DNA from: an uncultured Acidobacteriia bacterium
GTDB taxonomy: Bacteria > Acidobacteriota > Terriglobia > Bryobacterales > Bryobacteraceae
Assembly: GCA_903923395.1 (NCBI GenBank)
Contig: CAIXXM010000089.1
Coordinates: 1-64,000 of the forward strand
Direction of reading: 5' to 3'
DNA: 64,000 nucleotides
Position 1 is the stretch's first letter, and every line of letters starts with the position of its first letter. Under the pieces are notes generated by a model. It worked only from the letters and a program-made list of their open reading frames with translations, did no database searches and was not told the DNA's origin. Made by a program: the position numbers and the translations under genes. Shown here one piece after another: positions 17,990 through 27,412 of this stretch.

Positions 17990-19909
17990 ATGATGGTGAT
18001 ACTGTTGCGCGACCGGATTGTCCGGAGTGTGTCCGCCCTTTCTCTGGTCTGCCTGCTTGCAGCCCCCCCTGCGGGTGCGCAGAGCTCAATCCGGATTGAT
18101 GACCCTACGCCGGGCCGCTTCTCCAAGCTCCTTAACCCCTACAAGACAAGGAGCGTACCGGAGATTCACCTCGCCAATACGTCGCGTTTTGATTCCCTCA
18201 TCAAGGGCGGAAACCTGTATCTTTCCTCTCAGGACGTTGTCGCACTGGCGATTGAGAACAATATCGATGTGGAAGTGCAGCGCTACGCTCCGCTGCTGGC
18301 GCGGGAAGTGCTGCGGCGTGCACAGGCGGGCGGCATTCTCCGCAACGTCGGTACCGGCGTGCAGGCAGGACCCACCAGCGTCAGCCTCACCGGTGTGAGC
18401 ACGAACTCCGGCGGCACGGGCGGCTCTTCCGGCGGCGTTTCGTCCGGCGGCGGCATCATCACACAGCTGGGACCCAGCATCGCCTCGCTTGACCCGAACT
18501 TCTCTTTCTTCGCGCAATTCCAGCATGCCACCAGCCCGCAGAGCAACACCGTGCTGACCGGCACCACTTCGCTGCAGATCAACACGCGCAGCTACCAGGC
18601 GCAGTATTCGCAGAACTGGGATTTCGGCCTGAATGCGCAGCTGAGCTATTCGAGTTCCCACACGGCGGTGAACAGCTCGTTCTACAGCCTGAACCCCTAC
18701 ACTACCGGCAACCTGGATCTCCAGTTGACCCAGAACCTGCTGCAGGGCTTCGGGCGCGCGGTCAATACGCGCAACATCCTGGTGCAGAAGAACAACCTCA
18801 AGGTCACTGACCTGCAATTGAAGCAGCAGGTGGTGACGACTGTTGCTGCCGTGCTCAACCTCTACTGGGACCTGGTCAGCTTCAACGTGGATCTCAAGGC
18901 CCGCCAAAAGGCCGTGGCTGCCGCGCAACAACTGCTTGAAGACAACCAGAAGCAGGTGGATCTGGGTTCCCTGGCTCCCATCGAAATTACCCGCGCCAAG
19001 AGCCAGCTGTACGCCGCCAAACAGGATCTGGTGATCTCAGAAACCAACCTGCTGCAACAGGAGACTGTGCTCAGGAATGCGCTCAGCCGCACCGGTGTTG
19101 CGACGACGGATCTCGCGGACGTCCGCATCATCCCGCTCGAAAACATTGTATTGCCGGCGCAGGACGACATCCGCCCGGTGGAAGAACTGGTGGCCGCGGC
19201 CATGCAGACCCGCATTGAACTGGAACAGGCCCGGCTCAACCTGAAGAGCAACAACACGAATCTCGTGGGCATCAAGAATGGCTTGAAGCCGACGCTCTCC
19301 GCCTTCGCCGAACTGACCAATAACGGTTTGACAGGCGACCTGACCACGCTGGGCGCAATCCAGGGCGGACTGCCCTATCTTTCCGGCGGCTACAGCAACC
19401 TGCTGGCGCAGATCTTCCGCCGCAATTACCCGAACTATTCGGCTGGCTTCTCACTGAATATCCCGCTGCGCAACCGCGCCGCGCAATCGGATTATGTGAC
19501 CAGCCTGCTCGAAATCCGGCAGAACGAACTGAGCTTGAAGAAGCAGGAAAACCAAGTCCGTGTGGATGTACAGAATGCAGTGATTGGTCTGCAACAGGCG
19601 CGCGCCCGGTATGAGTCGTCTGTGCAGGCGCGGGTGCTCTCTGAGCAGACTCTGGATGCGGATTCCAAACGGTACGCACTCGGGGCTTCCACTGCCTATC
19701 AGGTCATTCAGGACCAGCGGGATCTCGCCAACGCGCAGAACTCAGAGGTGCAGGCGATGGCGAATTACACACACCAGAAGATCTCTCTGGAACTCGCTCT
19801 GGGCACGACTTTGGATGAGCACCACATCACCATGGATGAGGCCGCGCAGGGCAAGGTGAAAGCGGCGCCATCCGCAATTCCCGCAGCTGCACCCCGGGGA
19901 GGCCGCTAA
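17990..19909 (+). CDS. TolC-family outer membrane channel protein
   Basis: 639 residues with a signal peptide (cleavage near PPAGAQS). Two outer-membrane-efflux-protein repeats are recognisable: long coiled-coil helices such as 'LKARQKAVAAAQQLLEDNQKQVDLG' and 'QNAVIGLQQARARYESSVQARVLSEQTLDADSKRYALG', with the conserved 'LGASTAYQVIQDQRDLANAQ' near the end. It is longer than E. coli TolC (493) because of a Gly/Ser-rich insert near residues 130-160 and an extended N terminus. TolC proteins form trimeric outer-membrane ducts for RND or ABC pumps or type I secretion, but no inner-membrane pump or adaptor gene is adjacent. Start could be 17990 or 17993. TAATG-coupled to the next gene. Confidence 0.9.
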   Translation: MMVILLRDRIVRSVSALSLVCLLAAPPAGAQSSIRIDDPTPGRFSKLLNPYKTRSVPEIHLANTSRFDSLIKGGNLYLSSQDVVALAIENNIDVEVQRYAPLLAREVLRRAQAGGILRNVGTGVQAGPTSVSLTGVSTNSGGTGGSSGGVSSGGGIITQLGPSIASLDPNFSFFAQFQHATSPQSNTVLTGTTSLQINTRSYQAQYSQNWDFGLNAQLSYSSSHTAVNSSFYSLNPYTTGNLDLQLTQNLLQGFGRAVNTRNILVQKNNLKVTDLQLKQQVVTTVAAVLNLYWDLVSFNVDLKARQKAVAAAQQLLEDNQKQVDLGSLAPIEITRAKSQLYAAKQDLVISETNLLQQETVLRNALSRTGVATTDLADVRIIPLENIVLPAQDDIRPVEELVAAAMQTRIELEQARLNLKSNNTNLVGIKNGLKPTLSAFAELTNNGLTGDLTTLGAIQGGLPYLSGGYSNLLAQIFRRNYPNYSAGFSLNIPLRNRAAQSDYVTSLLEIRQNELSLKKQENQVRVDVQNAVIGLQQARARYESSVQARVLSEQTLDADSKRYALGASTAYQVIQDQRDLANAQNSEVQAMANYTHQKISLELALGTTLDEHHITMDEAAQGKVKAAPSAIPAAAPRGGR

Positions 19910-21768
19910 TGAAACCCCTGATTGCCGGCCTGCTCTGTTACGCGCTCGCTGCGCCATTCACCTTTGCGCAGCAGCAGGGGATCGCGCCGGAAATGCCTGC
20001 CGGATCGAAAGCGGTACAACCCTACCGTCCACCGGTGGTGCCTCCCACGCGCGTGGCCGATTCCACACGCATCGCAGCCCTGGTAAAAGGCGGCAAGTTA
20101 TATCTCACGCTGCAGGATGCCATTGCGCTCGCACTCGAGAACAACGTTGACCTGGAAGTGTCCCGTTATTCGGAGAGCACTCTGACGTGGCGACTTCGCC
20201 GCGCCGAAGCGGGTGGTTCCCTGCCCGGTGTTCCCAGCGGTTCGTCGCAGGTATCCGGCGTGACCAGCGGCCAGGGCGTGCTCGGCAGCCAGGCCGCAGC
20301 CGGAGTTTCCGGTGGCGGCGGCAACGGTGGTGGCGCTGGCGGCGGTGGCACCACCATCTCTCAGGTGGGACCCACGGTGCAGACGTATGATCCGGTGGTG
20401 CAGGAATCCACCACGTTCTCGCACAAAAGCCTGCCCCAGGCCAACTCCACGCAGGCTGGCTCTGTGCTGGTGCAGAATCAGCGCGCTTACTCGGCTTCCA
20501 TCCAGCAAGGTTTGGTCACCGGCGGCAGCGCCACACTGAGTTACAGCAACCGCTATCTTAATGAAAACGCGCCGACAGACGTTTTGAATCCTTCTTACGG
20601 CACCAGCGTTTCTCTCTCCGTGCGCCAGAACCTTTTGCAGGGCTTCGGCAAGCGTCTGAATGAGCGCAACATCGAAGTAGCCCGGCTGAATTTAGGGATG
20701 AACGATCTCAACTTTCACACGCAGGTCACCACGGTGGTGAACAACGTGGTGAATGCTTATTGGTCACTGGCTTCCGCCTATGATGACCTGAAGGCCAAGG
20801 ACGCTGCCTTCAGCACCGCCAAGACATTTCTCGATGAAAACAAACAGCGCCTGGAACTGGGTGCTCTCGCCGCCGCGGATATTCCTTCTTCGGAAAACCA
20901 GGTGGCACAGGCGAAGCAGAACCTGATCAATTCGCAGACGGCGATCATCCAGCGGCAGATTACTCTGAAGAACCTCATCAGCCGCACTGGCACAGTGAAT
21001 GCCGAAATCGTGCCTCTCGACCAGATTTCGATTCCAGAGAAGGATGATCTGGAACCCGTGCGCACGCTTGTGGAGACCGCCTATAAGAACCGTTCGGACT
21101 TGCTTGCCTCGAAAGAAAACCTGCACGTGAATGATGTCTCTGGACTTGGCACAGCGAATGGCATCAAACCCACGCTGCTGGCTTTTACGACGTTGAGCCA
21201 GTCCGGTCTGGGAGGAACAGCGCGCGTGGTAAAGGGGCAAAGTCCGCCGGACGCTTACTTCGTGGGTGGACTCGGCACCGCGCTGGGACAAGTCTTCCGG
21301 CGCAACTTCCCCACGGAAAGTGTGGGGGCATTCTTCAGCGCGAATGTGAATAACCGCCAGGCGCAGGCGGATCTTGGGATCGACCAGTTACAGACCCGTC
21401 AGCAGGAATTGAGTTATCAGAAGGCGCTGAAGCAAGCGCAGGTGGATATCTCGAATTCTATTGTTGCGTTGAAGCAGGCGAGAGTCCGGTATGATGCCGC
21501 GAAGGAGAACCGCATCCTCTCTGAGCAGTTACTGACCGCTGAGCAGGAGAAGTATAAGTTGGGGGAATCGACGCCCTATAACGTGCTCGTGCAGCAGCGC
21601 GATCTTGTGACGGCGAAATCGAATGAACTGGCAGCGCTGGTCAGTTATCAGAATGCCCGGACAAGCCTCGATCAGACGCTGGGGCTAACCCTGGAAGCGC
21701 ATAACGTGAATCTATCGGAAGCGAAGGCGGCGAAGGTGGCGCGGGAATCAGTGGCGCCGGCAAAATAG
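19909..21768 (+). CDS. TolC-family outer membrane channel protein (tandem paralogue)
   Basis: 619 residues, starting at the ATG that shares its A with the preceding gene's TAA stop. It carries a signal peptide (residues 1-21, ending FTFAQ). It is clearly paralogous to the upstream gene: both share 'RIAALVKGGKLYLTLQDAIALALENNVDLEVSRY'-type N termini, a Gly-rich insert (here about residues 125-148), 'NLLQGFGKRLNERNI' and 'VFRRNFP'. The two may form one hetero-oligomeric duct or serve two pumps. The absence of a periplasmic adaptor or pump next to them means the inner-membrane partner must be elsewhere. Confidence 0.9.
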   Translation: MKPLIAGLLCYALAAPFTFAQQQGIAPEMPAGSKAVQPYRPPVVPPTRVADSTRIAALVKGGKLYLTLQDAIALALENNVDLEVSRYSESTLTWRLRRAEAGGSLPGVPSGSSQVSGVTSGQGVLGSQAAAGVSGGGGNGGGAGGGGTTISQVGPTVQTYDPVVQESTTFSHKSLPQANSTQAGSVLVQNQRAYSASIQQGLVTGGSATLSYSNRYLNENAPTDVLNPSYGTSVSLSVRQNLLQGFGKRLNERNIEVARLNLGMNDLNFHTQVTTVVNNVVNAYWSLASAYDDLKAKDAAFSTAKTFLDENKQRLELGALAAADIPSSENQVAQAKQNLINSQTAIIQRQITLKNLISRTGTVNAEIVPLDQISIPEKDDLEPVRTLVETAYKNRSDLLASKENLHVNDVSGLGTANGIKPTLLAFTTLSQSGLGGTARVVKGQSPPDAYFVGGLGTALGQVFRRNFPTESVGAFFSANVNNRQAQADLGIDQLQTRQQELSYQKALKQAQVDISNSIVALKQARVRYDAAKENRILSEQLLTAEQEKYKLGESTPYNVLVQQRDLVTAKSNELAALVSYQNARTSLDQTLGLTLEAHNVNLSEAKAAKVARESVAPAK

Positions 21769-21784
21769 CTATACTGGAGGGGCG

Positions 21785-21994
21785 ATGGTGGACCCGATAG
21801 AAGATTTGAACCAGAAGTATTTGCGCAGCGGCCACCCGTCGATTGAAGAACTGGCCGTGGCGCAGGGGGTGAAACTTCCCCAGGATCCGCGTGATCTTCT
21901 GGGCAACTTTTGGCCGGATGATGAATCGCCAGATGCTTTCCTCAATGCGCTCTATGAGTGGCGCGGCAGAAAGCAGTCTGACCCCGCTGCATGA
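21785..21994 (+). CDS. Antitoxin of a PIN-type toxin-antitoxin pair
   Basis: 69 residues with a strong GGAGGGG ribosome-binding site at 21776-21782. The C-terminal part 'RDLLGNFWPDDESPDAFLNALYEWRGR' is typical of small antitoxins whose acidic and aromatic tail wraps the PIN toxin groove; the DNA-binding N-terminal part is not recognisable. The last four bases overlap the toxin start (ATGA), the classic coupling of such modules. It starts 16 bases after the tolC-type gene, so it may be inserted at the end of that operon. Expected role: neutralise the toxin and repress its own promoter. Confidence 0.75.
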   Translation: MVDPIEDLNQKYLRSGHPSIEELAVAQGVKLPQDPRDLLGNFWPDDESPDAFLNALYEWRGRKQSDPAA

Positions 21995-22389
21995 AGCCTT
22001 TCGTTGTCGATACCGACGTCGTTTCTTTTCTGTTCAAACAAGATTCACGTGCGAGCCTCTATCTGCCGTACCTTTCGGGGCATAGTTCCATCATTTCCTT
22101 CATGACCGTTGCTGAGTTGGAGCGCTGGTCATTAACCGCAAACTGGGGCAGTAAGCGGACAGAGTGGATGCGGCTATTCATTGCGCGATTCGTAGTGGTG
22201 CCGTACACTCACGATCTCGCCGTGAAATGGGCCATTGCGATGACTTCCGCGCGGCGCGCGGGGAGACCGATTCAAACCGCTGACGCTTGGGTCGCTGCCA
22301 CTGCGCTGCTGTACCAAACCCCGCTTCTCACCCACAACAAGTCCGATTATCTTGGCGTGGACAGCCTGGAGTTTGCGGACCGCTGCTAA
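21991..22389 (+). CDS. vapC: PIN-domain toxin (VapC-like ribonuclease)
   Basis: 132 residues, standard VapC length. All four acidic positions of the PIN site are visible: 'VVDTDVVSFLF' at the N terminus, E in 'MTVAELERW', D in 'IQTADAWVAATAL' and D in 'LTHNKSDYLGV'. The predicted activity is Mg-dependent endoribonuclease, often against tRNA or rRNA in VapC enzymes. It is translationally coupled to the antitoxin and followed 12 bases later by metY. The frame appears intact. Confidence 0.88.
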   Translation: MKPFVVDTDVVSFLFKQDSRASLYLPYLSGHSSIISFMTVAELERWSLTANWGSKRTEWMRLFIARFVVVPYTHDLAVKWAIAMTSARRAGRPIQTADAWVAATALLYQTPLLTHNKSDYLGVDSLEFADRC

Positions 22390-23699
<1,310 letters not shown>

Positions 23700-23700
<1 letters not shown>

Positions 23701-24200
23701 TGGATGGCGTCAGCGGCAGCTCCCCGGTCAACACCAGTTCCTTTGCCACCACCGCAGTGGACCGTCTGCGGATCTTGCGCCAGTACAAGCGCGTGGCGAT
23801 GGTCGGCCTTTCGGCGAATCCTTACCGGCCCAGTCATTTCGTCGCGATCTATCTCATGGCCCACGGCTATGAAGTGATCCCCGTAAATCCGCGCGAAAAG
23901 GAAATCCTCGGCCAGAAGTGCTACCCATCCTTGACGGCCATTCCCGGACCCGTGGATATCGTCGATATCTTCCGCGACCCCAGCGCCGTGCCGGGCATTG
24001 TCGAAGAATCGATTCAAATCGGGGCGAAGGTGGTCTGGATGCAGCTCGGTGTAATTCACGAGGCCGCGGCACAGCGCGCGCGTGAAGCCGGACTCGAAGT
24101 GGTGATGGACCGCTGCATGAAGATCGAACACGCGCGGCATTTCGGCGGCTTGAGCATGATTGGCCTGAACACCGGAATCGTGTCGTCCAAAAAACGTTAG
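23700..24200 (+). CDS. CoA-binding domain protein (YccU-like)
   Basis: 166 residues; the ATG at 23700 overlaps the metY stop by one base. A single Rossmann CoA-binding domain is clear: 'YKRVAMVGLSANPYRPSHFVAIYLMAHGYEVIPVNP', 'VDIVDIFRDPSAVPGIVEESIQIGAKVVWMQLGV' and 'MDRCMKIEHARHF'. The family resembles the alpha subunit of succinyl-CoA synthetase without the catalytic part, and its physiological role is not settled. Its frequent place beside metY suggests a role in acyl-CoA or sulfur amino acid metabolism (inference). Confidence 0.9.
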
Positions 24201-24212
24201 TTTCGAATCAGT

Positions 24213-24218
24213 TATTCT
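24213..24218 (+). promoter_or_regulatory. Putative -10 hexamer TATTCT of a leaderless moxR transcript
   Basis: TATTCT ends eight bases before the moxR ATG at 24227, with GAGGTTTC between. GAGG is too close to the ATG for a normal ribosome-binding site, so either a short leader or a leaderless mRNA is possible. Confidence 0.4.
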
Positions 24219-24226
24219 GAGGTTTC

Positions 24227-25213
24227 ATGACCACTGTCCCGCCCATGGCGCGGTTTTCGCCCGATCCGGCACTTAGCGCGCGTCTCCGCCACATAGCGGA
24301 CGCTGTGAGCCTGAAGCTGCGCGGCAAGCCCGAGGCCGTTCGCGTGGCGCTGGTCTGCCTGCTTGCCCGCGGGCATCTGCTCATCGAAGACGTGCCTGGT
24401 GTCGGGAAGACCACCCTCGCACAAGCCATCGCCGGAGCCGTGGATGGCAGCTTTCATCGTTTGCAGTTCACATCGGATTTGCTGCCGTCGGATGTTCTCG
24501 GCGTCACTGTTTTCAGCTCGCATACCGAACAGTTCGAGTTCAAACCTGGACCCGTCTTCGCGAACTTCCTGCTTGCCGACGAAATCAACCGCAGCACCCC
24601 AAAGACGCAATCCGCGCTGCTGGAAGCCATGAATGAGTCACAGGTGACGGTGGAAGGCCAAACCCTGCCGCTGCCCGATCCCTTCATGGTGATTGCGACG
24701 CAGAACCCCTCTGACCATCACGGCACTTACCCACTGCCGGAATCGCAGTTGGACCGCTTTCTGGTGCGGTTGCGCATTGGTTATCCCGACGTGGCGAGCG
24801 AGCGCGAAGTCATCCGCCAGCCCGAGGCGAGGCATGCACAGCACTTAGGCCCCGCTGTCTCCCGGGAGGAGTTACTGGCGCTGCAGGAAGCCGTGACGCA
24901 GGTTACGGTTGAGGATTCGGTTATTGATTACATGCTCGCCATTGTGGAGCGAACCAGGCAGAGCGATGCGATCTCCCTCGGCGTCAGTCCCCGCGGCTCC
25001 CAGGCCCTCTACCGCGCGGCACAGGCGAATGCCCTGCTGGAAGAACGCGGCTTTGTGCTGCCGGACGATGTGAAATTCCTGGCCCCGAAGGTTTTCGGAC
25101 ACCGGATTCTGCCCTCCACCCGCGGACTGGCCAGCCGTAGAAATGCCTCAGATTCTGCTGCGGGAGAACGGCTGATTGAAGAGATTCTCACGCAGGTGGA
25201 TGTGCCCCTGTAG
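24227..25213 (+). CDS. moxR: MoxR-family AAA+ ATPase
   Basis: 328 residues, normal MoxR length. Walker A is GVGKTT (58-63), Walker B is LLADEIN (about 112-118) with sensor motif 'VIATQNPSDHHGTYPLPESQLDRF', and the helical lid ends with 'PDDVKFLAPKVFGHRI'. MoxR ATPases act as chaperones in maturing complexes and usually precede DUF58 and von Willebrand or transglutaminase genes. Here the usual partners are missing and the stop codon is followed at once, in the same frame, by a truncated PIN toxin, suggesting that downstream DNA was lost or replaced. Confidence 0.93.
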   Translation: MTTVPPMARFSPDPALSARLRHIADAVSLKLRGKPEAVRVALVCLLARGHLLIEDVPGVGKTTLAQAIAGAVDGSFHRLQFTSDLLPSDVLGVTVFSSHTEQFEFKPGPVFANFLLADEINRSTPKTQSALLEAMNESQVTVEGQTLPLPDPFMVIATQNPSDHHGTYPLPESQLDRFLVRLRIGYPDVASEREVIRQPEARHAQHLGPAVSREELLALQEAVTQVTVEDSVIDYMLAIVERTRQSDAISLGVSPRGSQALYRAAQANALLEERGFVLPDDVKFLAPKVFGHRILPSTRGLASRRNASDSAAGERLIEEILTQVDVPL

Positions 25214-25510
25214 TGGATAATAGTATCGCTGGCGGAGCACCGACTCGCCGCGAACGCGGGTGAAGGGGATGTTCGCAACCTTCTGGACTCTATCTTTGAC
25301 GTGATTATCCCGGTTGAGGTGCACTACCAGTGGCGTCCGCAATTGATGGATGCTGGAGATGAAATGGTGCTCGAGGCAGCCGTGAACGGTCGCGCGGATG
25401 CTATCGTCACGTTCAATCACAACCACTTCAGGAATGCCCCCGGGCAGTTTGGAATCCAGTTGTGGAAGCCCTCGGAAGCATTACGCAAGCTGAAAATGAT
25501 GACGAATTGA
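25214..25510 (+). pseudogene. Truncated PIN-domain toxin lacking its N terminus
   Basis: The frame that continues after the moxR TAG has no ATG but reads a recognisable PIN C-terminal half: 'WRPQL..AGDEMVLEAAVNGRADAIVTFNHNHF' is the hallmark of the COG2402-type toxin family, preceded by 'AEHRLAANAGEGDVRNLLDSI'. Only about 98 codons exist where 135-145 are usual, and the first acidic residue (the VxDTN segment) and the Glu helix are gone. A GTG at 25301 could start a 69-residue fragment, which would lack half of the active site. The intact antitoxin follows at 25523. This is a decayed toxin-antitoxin locus. Confidence 0.75.
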
Positions 25511-25522
25511 AAGGTTGATGAA

Positions 25523-25777
25523 ATGACACCCAAAGTATCCACATTCCCCTTGCGACTGCCGCTCTCCTTGAAGTCTGCAGTCGAACGGATAGCTGCGGCT
25601 GATGGCACCAGCATGAATCAATTCCTCGTAATGGCAGCCGCTGAGAAGATTTCCGCGATGCAGACCGCAGAGACCTATTTCGCAGCCCTGCGCGGGAAAG
25701 GCAATGCTGAGCAGGCAGTCGCTTTCCTGACCCGCCCCGGAGGCGAAACGCCCCGCGCGGGCGACGAGATCGACTAA
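25523..25777 (+). CDS. HicB/Arc-type antitoxin of the truncated PIN toxin
   Basis: 84 residues. 'STFPLRLPLSLKSAVERIAAADGTSMNQFLVMAAAEKISAM' is a ribbon-helix-helix DNA-binding domain of the HicB-associated type, followed by a tail 'TYFAALRGKGNAEQAVAFL' found in antitoxins paired with COG2402 PIN toxins, where the toxin gene normally comes first. The ribosome-binding site is AAAGG upstream of ATG 25523. Its cognate toxin is truncated, so this antitoxin may be a relic or a free repressor. Confidence 0.78.
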   Translation: MTPKVSTFPLRLPLSLKSAVERIAAADGTSMNQFLVMAAAEKISAMQTAETYFAALRGKGNAEQAVAFLTRPGGETPRAGDEID

Positions 25778-25786
25778 CCCCGCTCT

Positions 25787-27412
25787 CTACTTCGCGAACC
25801 GCTTGAAGAAGCTGTCGTCCTTCCACTTCGGCCGCGCGGGGTCATCCGCCACGCGCTTCATCAGCCCGAAGATGATCCGGTCGAACTTCGCGGCGGACTC
25901 TTTGTCGATCGGCTGATTCAAATCATCCGAAGGCCGGTGATACACGGTCTTGACCCATTCCTGGCGGATCTTCTCCTCAGGCGACCCGAACTCATAGCCG
26001 AACTTGAACGCGAGCGCCGGAATCCCGTTGCGGATGAAGCTGTACTGGTCACTGCGGATGAAGCGGTTCTGTTCCGGCTCGCGGTCGGTCTGCACGTCCA
26101 CACCCTCTTCCTTCGCTGCTTCCTTCACCACATCGCCCAGGGAAGACTCTGTCAACCCCTGCACTTCCAGCACCTTGAGCTTGTAGAGCGGCAGGAACAT
26201 ATCGAGGTTGATATCCGCCACAATCTGCTTTACCGGCACCGTCGGACGCAGCGCGAAGTACCGTGAACCGAGTTCCCCCTTCTCTTCCGCCGTCACCGTA
26301 AGGAAGATCAGAGAGCGCTTCGGCTTCACGCCGGATTCCTTGAACAGCCGCGCCACTTCAAGCACCGATGCCACACCCGAAGCGTTATCCATCGCGCCGT
26401 TATACAGAGAGTCGCCATTCACCGGACGCCCAATCCCCACGTGATCCAGATGCGCGGAGAACACCACATACTCGTCCTTCAGTTTCGGGTCCGAGCCCGG
26501 CAGAATCGCCACCACGTTCGATGCCTCCATGGTCGAAGTTGTGTAAGCGGCTTTGACTTGCAGCGACACGGCCAAAGGGAACGTCGGCAACGGCTGATTC
26601 TCCGCCGCCAGCTTCATGATCGATTCGTAGGTATGGCCGGAACCGGCGAAAAACTTCTCACCACCGGCGCGCCCGATCGTCAGGCTGACCTGCTGCCCGG
26701 CACCCTCGCGCAGTTCGGGGTCCGCCAGCAGGAAAGCCGGTTGCGGAGCCTGTGCGCCTCTGCCACCACCCTGACCACCACCAGCCGGATTTCCTCCACC
26801 AGCCGGAGCACCACCGCCTGGAGCAGGGTTTCTTGGGTTCATAATCGTCGCCACACCAATCGCCCCGGCCGCTCGCATGGCCGCCCAGCGCTCCACCGCC
26901 GAACCGTAGTGCGATTTGATATTCCCCGATGCCTGTACGGGTCCGGGAGCGTTGATGTAGACCGCAATCTTGCCCTTCAGGTCCAGGCCCTTGAGGTCGT
27001 TGTAATTGGCTTCGGGGATATTCAAGCCATAGCCAACGAAGACCATCGGCGCGGTGAGCGGCCCCGTCGCCTCGCCCCGGCTGGAGAGCGTCGCCTCCTG
27101 CCCGGGGACAAGGGCTTCCACCACGCCATCCCGCACCAGAGCTGCGCCCGATTGATCCGGCACAAGCGTGCGCGTTTCGAACTTCACCGGCTGCTCATAG
27201 GCCATGGTCCCGGCTGGCTTCAACCCCAGCTTTTCGAACTGCGTGGCCACATAGGTCACGGCTTTCTTGTAGCCATCTGAACCGGTGTTGCGTCCCTCCA
27301 GCTTGTCGTCTGCCAGGAACTGGATGTGTGCCCACCAGAGCTTGCCTTCCGCGGCATAATCAGCGGCGAAAGCGGAGAGAGCAGCGAAGAGGAGAACGAA
27401 AGTCTTGTTCAT
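25787..27412 (-). CDS. M28 family zinc peptidase with PA domain (exported)
   Basis: 541 residues from ATG 27412, giving the signal peptide 'KTFVLLFAALSAFA'; an upstream in-frame start lies inside lnt and is rejected. The M28 co-catalytic zinc residues are seen in 'VVFSAHLDHVGIG' (His), 'GAMDNASGVASVLEVAR' (bridging Asp), 'TAEEKGELGSRYF' (Glu-Glu) and 'VADINLDM' (Asp). A PA-type insert (about 110-290) carries a Gly/Pro-rich disordered stretch. The protein is likely a secreted aminopeptidase. Its start overlaps the lnt stop by four bases (ATGA), so it is translated as part of the lnt operon. Confidence 0.93.
   Translation of the reverse strand: MNKTFVLLFAALSAFAADYAAEGKLWWAHIQFLADDKLEGRNTGSDGYKKAVTYVATQFEKLGLKPAGTMAYEQPVKFETRTLVPDQSGAALVRDGVVEALVPGQEATLSSRGEATGPLTAPMVFVGYGLNIPEANYNDLKGLDLKGKIAVYINAPGPVQASGNIKSHYGSAVERWAAMRAAGAIGVATIMNPRNPAPGGGAPAGGGNPAGGGQGGGRGAQAPQPAFLLADPELREGAGQQVSLTIGRAGGEKFFAGSGHTYESIMKLAAENQPLPTFPLAVSLQVKAAYTTSTMEASNVVAILPGSDPKLKDEYVVFSAHLDHVGIGRPVNGDSLYNGAMDNASGVASVLEVARLFKESGVKPKRSLIFLTVTAEEKGELGSRYFALRPTVPVKQIVADINLDMFLPLYKLKVLEVQGLTESSLGDVVKEAAKEEGVDVQTDREPEQNRFIRSDQYSFIRNGIPALAFKFGYEFGSPEEKIRQEWVKTVYHRPSDDLNQPIDKESAAKFDRIIFGLMKRVADDPARPKWKDDSFFKRFAK

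Noticed and set aside
25301-25510. Intact 69-residue PIN protein starting at GTG 25301
   Set aside because: It would lack half of the active-site acids, and the frame upstream of the GTG already shows PIN-family sequence; truncation is the better reading.
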